Of a stretch of 64,000 bases of DNA, positions 1 to 9,786 are shown in pieces. The stretch is taken from NCBI GenBank assembly GCA_014529385.2, contig CM043954.1, forward strand, positions 92,995,247 to 93,059,246, given 5' to 3'. Within the stretch, counting starts at the first letter, position 1. Each line of letters begins with the position of its first letter. The notes under the pieces are model-generated. The model saw nothing but the letters and a program-made list of their open reading frames with translations, was not told the origin of the DNA and did not search any database. This stretch comes from Adiantum capillus-veneris. Its lineage: Eukaryota > Streptophyta > Polypodiopsida > Polypodiales > Pteridaceae. The translations under genes were made by a program, and so were the position numbers.

Positions 1-137
1 CAACAAAACTGTGGAGTTTGTCGGAAGGACTGAGAGTCTCTATCTCAAGAGTTAATTTCTGAAACTCTGAGATGTACGCGGCCAAGGAACCAGTTTGGCT
101 CGGGCGGCGGAGAGAAGACCGCGCGTGGAAATCGGCA
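1..137. other. unassigned sequence left of a truncated gypsy element
   Basis: No recognisable domain in any frame. The reverse transcriptase end expected upstream of the RNase H domain is absent, so the gypsy pol homology starts abruptly near 138. This is either unrelated flank or a rearranged part of the same element. Confidence 0.4.
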
Positions 138-2204
138 TTTGTAGCTCCTTTGACTGAGCTTACCAAGCAGGATAAACTTCAATGGACTGAAGAAGCAGAA
201 CAGTCGTTCAAAGCCCTTAAACACGCCTTGACGACAACTCCAGTTTTGGCTATTGCAGATCCTACTCAACCTTTTCAGGTCATGACCGATGCGTCAGATC
301 GTGCTTCTGGAGGTGTTCTTATGCAGAATGAGCGTGTCATTGCTTTTGACAACCGCAAATTTTCAGCCATACAAATGAGATACCGAGTTTATGACAAGGA
401 ATTTTTAGCCATTGTTCATGCTTACCGCACTTGGAAACACTATCTTCTTGGTGCAGATTCCGTGGTGCAGACAGATCATCAGTCATTGACATACATTTTT
501 ACTCAACCTGTGATGAATCCTCGTCAAGGACGATGGATTGAGTTCTTGGCAAATTTTCATATGATTATTCAATACGTGCCAGGCCTTGCAAATGCAATTG
601 CAAATGCCTTAAGCCGCCTTCCTCGAGCCATCAACTTTGCCATTTCCGGTGTGCAGATGGAAATACCTGCTTGTTTCAAGCATGAGTATTTGACAGATCG
701 AGATTTTGGAGATGCATTTCAAGCTCTTAAATCCTCTACTCCGACTCCTGCAGAGATGAATATGTTTGCAGCTTACACCATTGTCAATGACTTGCTGTAT
801 TACATTGATCGCATTTGTGTTCCACACAATACACCATTGCGGAAAATTTTGATCCAAGAACATCATGAAGTCCCTTTTGCTGCTCATCCAGGCATCAACA
901 AGACATACAGATTGTTATTTGCAACATATTTTTTGCCACAAATGCAGCAAGATGTTATCAAGTTTGTCAAAGCTTGTCATTCCTATCAAACAATGAAGGC
1001 TTCTCGACAACTTCCTCAAGGGTTACTTCATCCTTTGCCCGTACCTCAAGAAAGATGGGAAAGTGTCAGCATGGATTTTATGACTACATTGCCTCGTTCT
1101 CAAAAAGGCAATGCACAGATTCTCGTAGTGGTGGATTGGTTTTCAAAGATGGCACACTTTATTCCTTGTAAGAAAGCTGCCTCGACACCAGACGTTGCGC
1201 AATTGTTTGTGCAACACATTTTCAGATTCCATGGATTACCAAAGTCTATTGTTTCAGACAGAGATCCAAAATTCACAGGGCATTTTTGGACATCCCTTTT
1301 CAAATCCCTTGGTACAAATTTGTTATTCAACTCAGCATACCATCCTCAAACTGATGGGCAGACAGAAAGAGTGAATCAAATTTTGGAAGAAATGCTTCGA
1401 CATTACATACAAATTTGATTGGGATCATGGGAAGAGTATTTGCCACTTGTAGAGTTCGCATACAATAACTCTATCCATTCAGTAACTGGCATGACTCCAT
1501 TCCAAGCAGCTTATTATGGGCATACTCCTCTTATACCGACAAACTTTGTTCTTCAACACAAAGTAGCTCTAGCAGATCGGTTGGTTCAAGAAATGCAAGA
1601 GGTACTTATTCAAGTACGTGACAAGTTGGTTCATGTCCAACAAAAGTACCAGAAACAAGCCAATAAGCATCGACGACATGCAGATTTTCAAGAGGGAGAT
1701 TTGGTTTTATTATATGTAGCACCTCATCGCTACAAAACTGTGAAATCGGTCTTTCCAAAGTTGCGCCCTCGCTTCTATGGACCTTTCAAAATAATCAAGA
1801 AGTACTCAGTTGTCAGTTACAAGTTGGAACTTCCACTCTCATGGGAAAAACTTCATCCAACTTTCCACATTTCTTGGCTCAAACAATACATACAAGGAGA
1901 TTCGCCAATTCCAGATTTATCTTCTTATGTGCCAGAAATTGAAGATGAACACATAATTCTTGTTCCAGAAAAGATTCTTGATGTAAGACAAAAAGAAACA
2001 AGACGAAAGATCACAACAAAAATTCTTATCAAGTGGATGGATCTTGATGAGTCAGACTCAACTTGGCAGACGGATGAAGATATGCAGCAGTACCCAAACC
2101 TCCTTCAAGAATTCTTTGAAAAGCGGAAGACTTTCATCTCAACACGGGATTTTAATGTAAATGGGAGGGAATGTCACAATTGTGACTTGTTGCACTCTTC
2201 TTGA
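138..2204 (+). pseudogene. Ty3/gypsy pol fragment: RNase H, integrase, chromodomain
   Basis: One long frame broken by a single in-frame TGA at 1416-1418, inside the integrase just after the TDGQTERVN segment. The RNase H domain (about 144-640) shows TDAS, YDKEFLAIVHA and TDHQSL. The integrase zinc-binding region has HH and HPG but reads KACHSYQ where CxxCQ is expected, so its second cysteine is replaced by tyrosine. The core keeps MDF, VSDRD and TDGQTE (the D, D, E triad). A GPF/LHPTFHISWLK segment and a chromodomain (about 1960-2120, with LIKWMDLDESDSTW) end the frame. Integrase would join cDNA to the chromosome and the chromodomain would target it. The premature stop and lost zinc ligand make activity unlikely. 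Confidence 0.85.
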
Positions 2205-2603
2205 TTCATTACAGATGCAGATGCAAAGTGTGACTAACCCAGGAGGACTCCTGTTCTCGAATGGTCACACCCCTTCGCCCAAAAGACATACCTCTTCGCC
2301 AAAAGCCACACTCCTTCGACGACTGGTCACACCCCTTCACCGTACGGATGCGACTCTTCACCCAATGGTTGCAGCTCTTCGCCGAAAGGATGTGTCTTTT
2401 CGCCTAAAGTCATGTCTCTTCACAAAGAGACATGCCTCTTCACTAATGACTATTCAATTCCTATAAAAGGAACCCTTGTATCACACTTTCAATCAATCAA
2501 ACACAGAGTCTTCTAAGTCTTGTTCTAAGTTCAGTTTCAGTTTCTTAAGTCTTAATCATGAGTTTAAGTACTTAATTAAGGATTAGTGACTAGAATCCTT
2601 ACA
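2172..2603 (+). repeat. 3' LTR of the truncated gypsy
   Basis: Begins TGTCACAATTGTGAC directly after a polypurine tract and ends CCTTACA, giving TG...CA ends. A TATA box (CTATAAAAGG, 2461-2470) lies in the expected place. Short degenerate units built around CTTCGCC/CTTCACC and CACACCCC fill 2260-2440. No second copy is in the window, so the boundaries rest on the PPT and the terminal dinucleotides. Confidence 0.65.
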
Positions 2604-2689
2604 GGGAGACCGGATGATGACAGCTCATCACAGCGGTAACTTTTGGCATAGACACTGCTAATAGCCCAAAAGGTTCAAGGTACAGCTCT

Positions 2690-3207
2690 CTCTAAAGAGA
2701 ATTTGTGATGTTCTCCTCCTCCATCCACTTTGCATCGAGGGCCAAAAAGTACCCTGGAACAAATTATCGTGGTGGACCTAGCTTACCTTTCTGCATGCCC
2801 TATGACTTGTTGGTAGCTTTGCTGGCCTCCTTGTCCTTGGCACCTCATTCCGGCTATATGGAATTCTCTAATCTACCAGTCGGTTCCCTTTACTTTCTTT
2901 CCTTGTGCCCCGAGACATGTGGTAGCCTTGCTGGCCTCCCCTATTCGCTGGCACGTCAATCTCAGTCGTCGGAACCCTGTGACGCACTATCATGATTCAT
3001 CTCATCCCTTTCTTCTTAAAAATCCTTTAATGAACTTGCATCTAGTTCCCTTATTTCCTCAGAGCCCTCGGATGTGCTACCATCTGATTCCCGTATTGCT
3101 CTAGAATCGTGTGAGGAAATGTCATCCGGTTCCCCTGATTCATTCCCGACACTGGAAGACTCTTGCCCGGTTGACGAGGATATTGACCTAGTCATGGGAT
3201 AAGTCAA
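2690..3207 (-). pseudogene. gypsy chromodomain remnant and Ser/Glu-rich spacer, antisense
   Basis: On the minus strand, 2760-2690 reads like the end of a chromodomain (FLALDAKWMEEENI), closely matching the segment FPAFDAKWMEEEDL of the element at 9.8 kb. The stretch 3207-3016 encodes a Ser/Glu/Asp-rich peptide that may be the spacer upstream of the chromodomain. The rest of pol is missing, so this copy has a large internal deletion. Confidence 0.5.
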
Positions 3208-3705
3208 TGCATTCCAAATCCTTGCTTAGCATGTCCCATAAGTCTCTAAATAGAGTCAGACTTCAGTTTCAAACAACATTGTTGTATCTCTTTCGGCAAA
3301 CCATAAGAAAACCGCTCAATCTAGTCCCTTACGTAATCGTTCAAAACGAGGACACTGGCAAATAAGTATCCCAAAACCTCTGGCAGTAGTCATTTAACAT
3401 GTTTTTCTTATCCTCCGATGATGCCAAGCCATGATGACATCTTCATATTCGTCCAATATCTAAGTTGACGTGAAAATTCTATTGAATTTTACCCACGTCG
3501 TAGGTGCTTCTCTGCGTAACAACAGAGTAGACCACCATGTCTGTGCATTTCCTTTCGAGTATGATGCTACCCTTCGCACCCTTGAGCTTTCCGAGAACCA
3601 ATCTCCTGAGAAGGCGACGTCAAACAGCTGTATAAACTCAAGGGCTCGATGGGTCTCCTCGTAGCTTGAAAACGTGTCAAACCTCGCGGCTTGACCCCCT
3701 CCCTT
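3195..3705 (-). pseudogene. degraded Ty3/gypsy gag, N-terminal half
   Basis: Read on the minus strand through several frameshifts, this follows the gypsy gag (retrotrans_gag) pattern: FDTF, then FIQLFDVAFSG, then NAQTWWSTLL, then EYEDVIMAWH, then IERFSYGLPKEIQQCCLK, then LMGHAKQGF. The element at 12.9-14.5 kb has the same order (IERFTLSLPTEIRDHCLK, LMSHAKRGF). Multiple stops show it is dead. Confidence 0.7.
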
Positions 3706-3737
3706 GAACTTTTAGGTCTTCTTGCTCATCTATTGTC

Positions 3738-3883
3738 AGGTGCAGCGGAAGTGAATCTTGAACTTTGCTTAAGATGAGTGCTCCGTTCTTTCCTTGAGTG
3801 ATACAGAACACTGCCAAAGCTCTGATACCAATGTAAGGTGCAGCGGAAGTCAATGTTGAACTTTGCTCAAGATGAGTGCTCCG
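3738..3883. repeat. 98-bp period direct duplication across a PBS
   Basis: AGGTGCAGCGGAAGT followed by a near-identical run to GAGTGCTCCG occurs at 3738-3785 and again at 3836-3883. The two copies flank the primer binding site, so the LTR end appears to have been duplicated into the leader. Confidence 0.8.
3819..3830 (-). promoter_or_regulatory. primer binding site, initiator tRNA-Met type
   Basis: Minus strand TGGTATCAGAGC, the classic plant LTR-retrotransposon PBS, one base inside the LTR end (minus ...CCTTACA). It fixes the orientation of the decayed element at 2.7-5.0 kb and marks the LTR next to it as the 5' LTR. Confidence 0.85.
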
Positions 3884-5009
3884 AACTGTGCTCAAGGGTT
3901 CCTTTTACTTACGAAAGGGAGAGTCTTCCGTTCCTTTAGTGAGAGAGTGCAAATGATCACAAACAAAATGGGTAAACACTGTGCATGAAGGTACTGAGAC
4001 TGAGAGATAGAGAGAGAAGAAAACGACACCAGAATGTTGTCAAACCCTCCTCCGAAGGCCCCACTCTCTATGGCGAGAGCGGTCTACTATTGATTGCACA
4101 AATCTCGTACAATTATCTAAATGCAATGGTCTTGCCGACGATGTCGACGACGATGATGGCGACGACGAAAACGCTAGGGGCTGAAATCTGCAAATCTTGT
4201 ATCTGCTGAATACTGACTCTATGTCAATGATGACGGCGATGATGACGACGCGCTGAAAACGCAGATGCTGAAATCTGCGAATAGCGGGCTGAAACTGCAA
4301 ACGCTTGTTGATATGACCGTGCGGCGAGGATCTGCTACATGAAGGTGAGATCTGCAAGGTTCGGGGGCTGCGGTGCGGAGTCGTAATGCTGAAATCTGAA
4401 AACGTTGATGCAGAAAGGCTGAATTGTCCCTGGAAACTGCAAAACGCTAGGCTGAATTGGTGGTGCAAAAACGCTAGGCTGAATTGAGCATCTGTTGCAA
4501 AAACGTAGTTGAATCTGCTATCGCCAGGTTGATCTGCACAACTGCTGAAAAACGCTAGGCTTCTTCTGCTGTTGATGAAAAACGTTGGCCGGTCTTTGGT
4601 GGCTGAAAACGCTAGGTCCTCTTGCCGGTCTTACTGAGAAGGTGCACTTCAGTGGGTGGCTGCTGCCTCTTTTGCCAAAAAGTGCTAGCGCTAGGTTTCT
4701 TATATATTATCTTGCTAGAATTGCCCTACCCAGTTTCCCAAGAAAGTCACTTAATAATAATAAGTGAAAATGGCTAAAATAGGGAAAATAGGTATGTGCA
4801 TTGTAAAAATGCTCCTGATAAGTTCTGATGGTATTCTGATGATCATGTTGTGTGCAACCAGAGGTTATGCATCTACTCTAGTGTTTGGACATGCATGATC
4901 TGCGAACAGACTCACAAAAGTACCAGAACACTTCCTAGGCTAACTGAACTGAACCCTAGACATGAAGTAGCTTGTCCATGTACACATAGGGTTGAAGGTG
5001 CACGTGACA
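3832..5009 (-). repeat. 5' LTR of the decayed minus-strand gypsy (approximate)
   Basis: The low-coordinate end is fixed by the adjacent PBS. The high-coordinate end is proposed at GTGACA (minus TGTCACGTGCACC), which gives mirrored ends TGTCACGTGCAC and TGTAAGGTGCAG. A TATA box (minus TATATAAG, near 4698-4705) supports an LTR promoter. The U5 side carries a minisatellite. Without a second copy the outer boundary is inference. Confidence 0.55.
4160..4615. repeat. minisatellite with AAAACGCTAGGCTGAA core
   Basis: Imperfect units containing AAAACGCTAGG, often followed by CTGAATTG or CTGAAATCTG, recur at about 20-90 bp spacing throughout this part of the LTR (for example near 4168, 4443, 4470, 4550, 4603). 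Confidence 0.7.
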
Positions 5010-5073
5010 TCTATTCACTATCAAAGACGACGAGCTCTCCTCCTCTAAACTACTAGATGGCGTCTAGACCTTT

Positions 5074-7067
5074 TCAGAAGTCTGTTTTTCTTGCTTTTTC
5101 TCCGCGTCTTTCGCTTTTTCTCTTCCTCACAGGGATAAAATGGGTCTGCTTGTTGAACCTACAGATAATGGTCCGTATACCATCATTCCCTGCCAGCGTT
5201 CTTGAAAGATCAAAGATAAAGTCCATAGCAATGCTTTCCCATGGCTTATCCGGAATCGGCAGTGGTTGTAACAACCCTAGTGCGACCTTTTGGCAAATTA
5301 TGCATGCTCGCACAAAGGCATCCACATCTCTCCTCAAGGTAGGCCAATAGAAGAATGTCTCCGCTTTAACTGTCGCATCAATACCACGATGCCCTGCATA
5401 CGGTGGGACAGGACTCTCTTCCATGACCTTATGTCACAATGGCCTAGTGACACAAAGTCTTCCATGCATCATCATAAAACCATCTCTGAGGAGGTAGTGC
5501 TCATGATGTTGCCCCTCTTGCAACTGTTCAAAGATCCTTGCAAAATCTTCATCAATAGCATATTGTTCCTTCATATCACCTAACTCATGATGATAAGGAA
5601 TTGACACAGCTGAAATATGTGCTTTCTTGATAACGCATCAGCCACAACATTCTTCTTGCCTTCCACATGCATACTCTGGAAGTGGAGCATGGAAAGAATG
5701 TTTGCCCATCGCATATGCTTTTCGGATAACTTTGACTGTGTCAAGAAGTATCGCAAGGTCTGATGGTCTGTCTGGACAACAAAATCATCACCTAAAAGGT
5801 AGTGCTTCCAGCTAGAAAGCGCATGAATCACAGCCAAGAGCTCTTTCTCATAGACTTGCATAGTCTCTCTGGCCCTTGCAAAAATCAGCTTTCATAAGCT
5901 ACTACCCGTTCGTCTTGCATTAGCACTGCTCCGATGCTACTGCCACGCGTCACACTGGACCACAAATGACTTCCTGAGATCTGGTAAAACTATTACTGGA
6001 TCTGAAGTCAACTTTTCAACACTAAAAGCTGAAATCTTTTTTGGGTCCATCTAAAAGTGACCTCTTTCTTTTGCAAAGCGTGAAGAGGTGATGCTATCTC
6101 TGCAAAATTCCTCATAAACCTTCTATAGTAGGAACACAATCCCAAGAAGCTTCTGACATCGTGCACAGTCTTCAAGTATGGCCATGTCTTAATAGCTTCG
6201 ACCTTTGCGGGATCCATTCTGACACCATCCTTTGAGACTATGTAGCCAAGAAAGTGGATCTCTTCCAGAAAGAATTCACTTTTCTTAGGATTGACAAGTA
6301 GCCTGTGTGACTGCGCAGCTCTTCGAACACAATGGTCAAGTGACGCCTATGCTCTTCATTCTTCGAATAGACTATCATGTCATCGAAGAACGTCCCAACA
6401 AATTGTTGATGCGAGCGGAAAATCCGGTCCATCATTCAATTGAACGTAGTAGGAGCATTTGTTAGACCAAACGACATCACTGGAAACTCATAAAGACCAA
6501 ATGTCGTTCTAAACGCAGTCTTGTGCACATCGTCTGGCCTTATACGAATCTGATGGTACCCACTCTTTAGGTCTATCCTGCTGAAAATTGCAGCACCCTC
6601 TGAACGATCGAAAATATCATCAATCCTAGGAATAGGAAACCTATTCTTGATGATATTCTTGTTCAACGCACGGTAATCAATACACATGCGCCATGAGCCG
6701 TCCTTTTTCTGCACTAGGAGTACTGGGGAGCAAAAAGGTGAAGAACTAGGCTGAGCCCCTTCTCTAATAACTCCTCAACCTGGCCCATAATCTCTTTCTG
6801 TTGCGCCGCGCTAACACTGTAGGGAGGTCTATTTGGTGGGCTACACCCTGGCACCAAATCTATCCGAGGATCCTCAGGTCTCTCTGGCGACAATTGCGAC
6901 GGTAATGAATCAAAGAAACGGTCACTAAACTCTTCCAAAAATGCTGACCTTACTTTATCTAACACAGATAAATTTGACTCACAATTATATGAGACATCAC
7001 GTGCAAAAATCAAGTACACAGAAAGATGATTCTTTATTACAAAAGTGATTGCAAAAAGTAGACACAA
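5074..7067 (-). pseudogene. gypsy pol: RT, RNase H and partial integrase (outer element)
   Basis: Read in pieces on the minus strand: an RT lead-in (SPPNRPPYSVS, near 6830), RT core ([38 protein letters not shown]), the catalytic FFDD at about 6380, the RT-RNase H connection (FLGLCSYYRRF), RNase H (YEKELLAVIHALSSW, TDHQTLRYF, VADALSRK) and the integrase zinc finger (HRG...CIICQK) with the first core aspartate (MDFIFDL). Similarity stops shortly after THFIPV near 5135, so the second catalytic aspartate, the glutamate and the C-terminal domain are missing. Breaks lie near 6715, 6435, 6230, 5870 and 5430. Confidence 0.9.
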
Positions 7068-8655
7068 TAGGGGCAGACTCCCCTTTGAGCTTTACATCCA
7101 AAACATGAGTTTTGCCCCTATGCTGAAGAGTGATCGTCTTGCCGAAGGCATCCAGCACGCCATGCACTCTAAACATCCACGGAATTCCAAGTACCGCATC
7201 GCACCCTTCCAATGGCATGATATAAAATTCTTCTGTGTCCACATATGACTGGATATGCAAACACAGCAGGAGTAACACACTCTGAGTGGCCAGGACATGC
7301 CAACCCTGCATGCGATGTGTATCCCATTTCTTCAGCTCTGATGCTCAGCTTCATAGCTAGCTCTGGTGAGATAAAGTTTGCTTTGGCAACTGGATCAAAG
7401 AAGATGAGTGCCGCTTGATCCCTAACTTTACCCCATGCCCTGCATAAGTCACTGGCATCTGTATTGGGCCTATCACCCACCATATCTGGCACCAAACCTG
7501 CCGTGGGTTTAGGCTTCTTGCCTTTCTGGTCCTCTTTATCATCGGAGTCAGCTGGTCTTTTCCTTTGTGGACAACTGGTAGCAAAGTGACCATGCTGCTC
7601 GCATATAAAGCATTTGTTTTCAGCCATTAAGACCTTCTTTTCCTCGAGCGACTTGCGCACAAAAGGCTTCCTTTTCTGTTTCTTTGCCTGCACTCCATAA
7701 GTCCTGGCTGAATCCTTGTCTTTGGTGGCCTTTTCTAACCCATGTGACGCTTCAAGAGCCGTTTTCACGAAGGGCTTCTTCACTGAATTTTTCTTTTGTT
7801 GCCCTCCTTTCTTGTTGCTCGGAAACCCATTGTTCTCTCCTCTCAACAAGGCAAGACCAGTGTTAGCAACTTCCATAAGTTGAGTGAGGGCAGCCACTCT
7901 GTTCTTGGTACAGTAATCCCGAAGCCCTTTAGGCAGCCCACAACAATACTTCTCTATCTGCTCTCTCAATGGCACAAATCTGTAGGAGGTCACTAAGAGT
8001 AACGCTTTACAAAACCTCCGACTGTACTCCAACAAGCTCTTGCATGTAGCTGAAGTAAGCTGGTGCCAACCTGTCATGACGTCGGCTTCAAATTCATTTG
8101 ACAACCAAGCAGATGCAAACGTTTGCTTGAAGTAAACCCAAGTGGCAGGTGTGTGTCCTTGCATTAACAATGTCGTCCACCATGTAAGCGCATTGTCCTT
8201 TAAGAAAGTGGCAGCTTTCCTGACCTTAGAAGCCTCTGTAAACTTCCCTCCTGCATAAGCTGTATCAAACTGCAGGAGGAAAGTGAGAGCCTTTGCTTTA
8301 TCCTCGAAGCCACTAAAAGTGCTGAACTTTACAGTTGCACCACCTTCTTTGTAAGCTTTTAGCTTTTTCAGTGCCCCCAAGTTGTCATACGGAATGGTCT
8401 GCAACATGGACACTAGGCCTCATCGGCACATCTTGGCCATTAACATTTTGCGTCAGAGGTGCCATATCTTGCTACTGTCCAGAAAAACAAGCCATGCCAA
8501 AATGACCCTGTGGCACCCCAAACTGGCCGTGGTTGCACTGAAAACCTTGCTGCATGCCGATACTACCATACATGGAGTTTGGCATCATGCCTTGCATACC
8601 CCCAAACACTATTCCTAGCATGTACGGCTGACTTCCAAGCGCATAAACAACCAAG
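6997..8655 (-). pseudogene. gypsy gag C-terminal part and protease (outer element)
   Basis: The largest frame (8413-7169, 414 codons) holds the gag core (WWTTLL, LREQIEKYCCGLPKGLRDYC), a basic linker, one zinc knuckle CFICEQHGHFATSC (CX2CX4HX4C) and the start of an aspartic protease. The protease active site, expected as D-S/T/P-G, reads DPVAKANFIS, so the glycine is replaced by valine. After a frameshift near 7300, 7311-6997 supplies the protease C-terminus (VLGIPWM). Upstream, 8655-8420 encodes a Met/Gly/Gln-rich gag stretch. The knuckle would package RNA and the protease would cleave Gag-Pol. The frameshift and altered active site argue against function. Confidence 0.85.
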
Positions 8656-8660
8656 ATGTA

Positions 8661-9201
8661 TGTAACAGACTTGGACACTCCAAGTCAAGAATCAACCGCG
8701 ACAGCACCAAATAACCACTTCAAAACAATTCACAGATCACAATAGATTTGCACTGGCCCGGCGGAGTTCCGTGCCTAGAGATATTGGCCCCAAAGACTGG
8801 CGCCCCTTTCGGTATTTCTTTTTGTATTAATCAATCATCAAAGTACAAGAGAGAGGTAGGGTTTCACTCTCAGACTCTGCGTCCAGATGCTCTGAGAAGT
8901 GAGGCCTTCACTAATTTAAAGGTTACAAGGGATGCCCAAAAGCAGAGCCCCAAAAGCTTCAAATCAAAAGCAATTGCTCTCTCTCTCTCACAGAGAGTCA
9001 AAACATAAAAGCAAAATCATTCTCTCTCTCTTTTTCATTTAAGTAGAGAAAAAGTGAAATTTACGTCGCTCATCATTTTCCAAAAAAATAATAATAATAA
9101 TAATCAGCCTCCGCGATTTCCGGAAATTAGGGTTTCTAGCAAAAATTAGGGTTTGCAGAAATTAGGGTTTCTGTTGTCCGCCACGTCATCACTTTGTGAC
9201 A
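8661..9201 (-). repeat. 3' LTR of the nested gypsy (541 bp)
   Basis: On the minus strand it begins TGTCACAAAGTGATGACG directly after the PPT and ends GTCCAAGTCTGTTACA. It contains three AATTAGGGTTT (telo-box) units at about 9120-9175, an (AAT)n tract, GA/CT runs and the module GGCCCCAAAGACTGGCGCCC (plus strand, from 8786). Confidence 0.95.
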
Positions 9202-9202
9202 T

Positions 9203-9214
9203 ACCCCCCTCTTG
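9203..9214 (-). promoter_or_regulatory. polypurine tract of the nested gypsy
   Basis: Minus strand AAGAGGGGGGTA immediately upstream of the LTR start TGTCACAA, the expected plus-strand DNA primer. Confidence 0.9.
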
Positions 9215-9786
9215 AAAGCATTGTAATCGACCGCGATTACGCCTGCAAAACCGACAAAAGCCATAAACCGTCTTAGCAGACACTGACTGTTAGTACCTAC
9301 GTACTAGGAACACACATCTAGCACATGTACAAAATCGACAGTCACATCACACGACATCACAGGACATCACATGACATTCAACATTCATTCGGATCTTAGA
9401 CCATGATTTATCGGCAATGTAGCTAGCAATCACATCTAGGTCCAATCGGGACCTCATCGATGTCCGATTGACTAACCCCTATTGCAACCATGTCTATTCG
9501 AGATCAATCAAACCAAAATGCTGCAGTCATTTCGGCTATCAGTTCCTGCACTCACAAGAAGTCAAGAACAAATCAGTATCATAATCAGGAATTCCATTTC
9601 ATAAAGTCATCCAGCAGAATACTGTCAGCTCTCAGTATCCCTAAAGCTCAAAGAGACATCAGTGAGTTTAGTATCAAAATCGAGGCATCTGTTGACAAAG
9701 GAGTGGAGTGACTCCCCTCTTGTGCATCCCACTGCACCAGATCTCCGGCCAAGCTGACTTCTAGGTTCCGTTTGGAGTAGACTATG

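Larger units (their letters stand above)
138..2603 (+). mobile_element. 5'-truncated Ty3/gypsy chromovirus with 3' LTR
   Basis: Contains RNase H, integrase and chromodomain coding sequence followed by a purine-rich tract (ATGGGAGGGA, 2161-2170) and an LTR that begins TGTCACAA. The order RNase H, integrase, chromodomain, PPT, LTR is that of a plant chromovirus. The 5' LTR, gag, protease and most of RT are missing from the window. The truncation point is inferred from where pol similarity begins. Confidence 0.85.

Noticed and set aside
9115-9180. Interstitial telomere repeat
   Set aside because: Units are spaced by non-telomeric bases and occur inside an LTR at the same place in both LTRs; they are telo-box motifs of the element.
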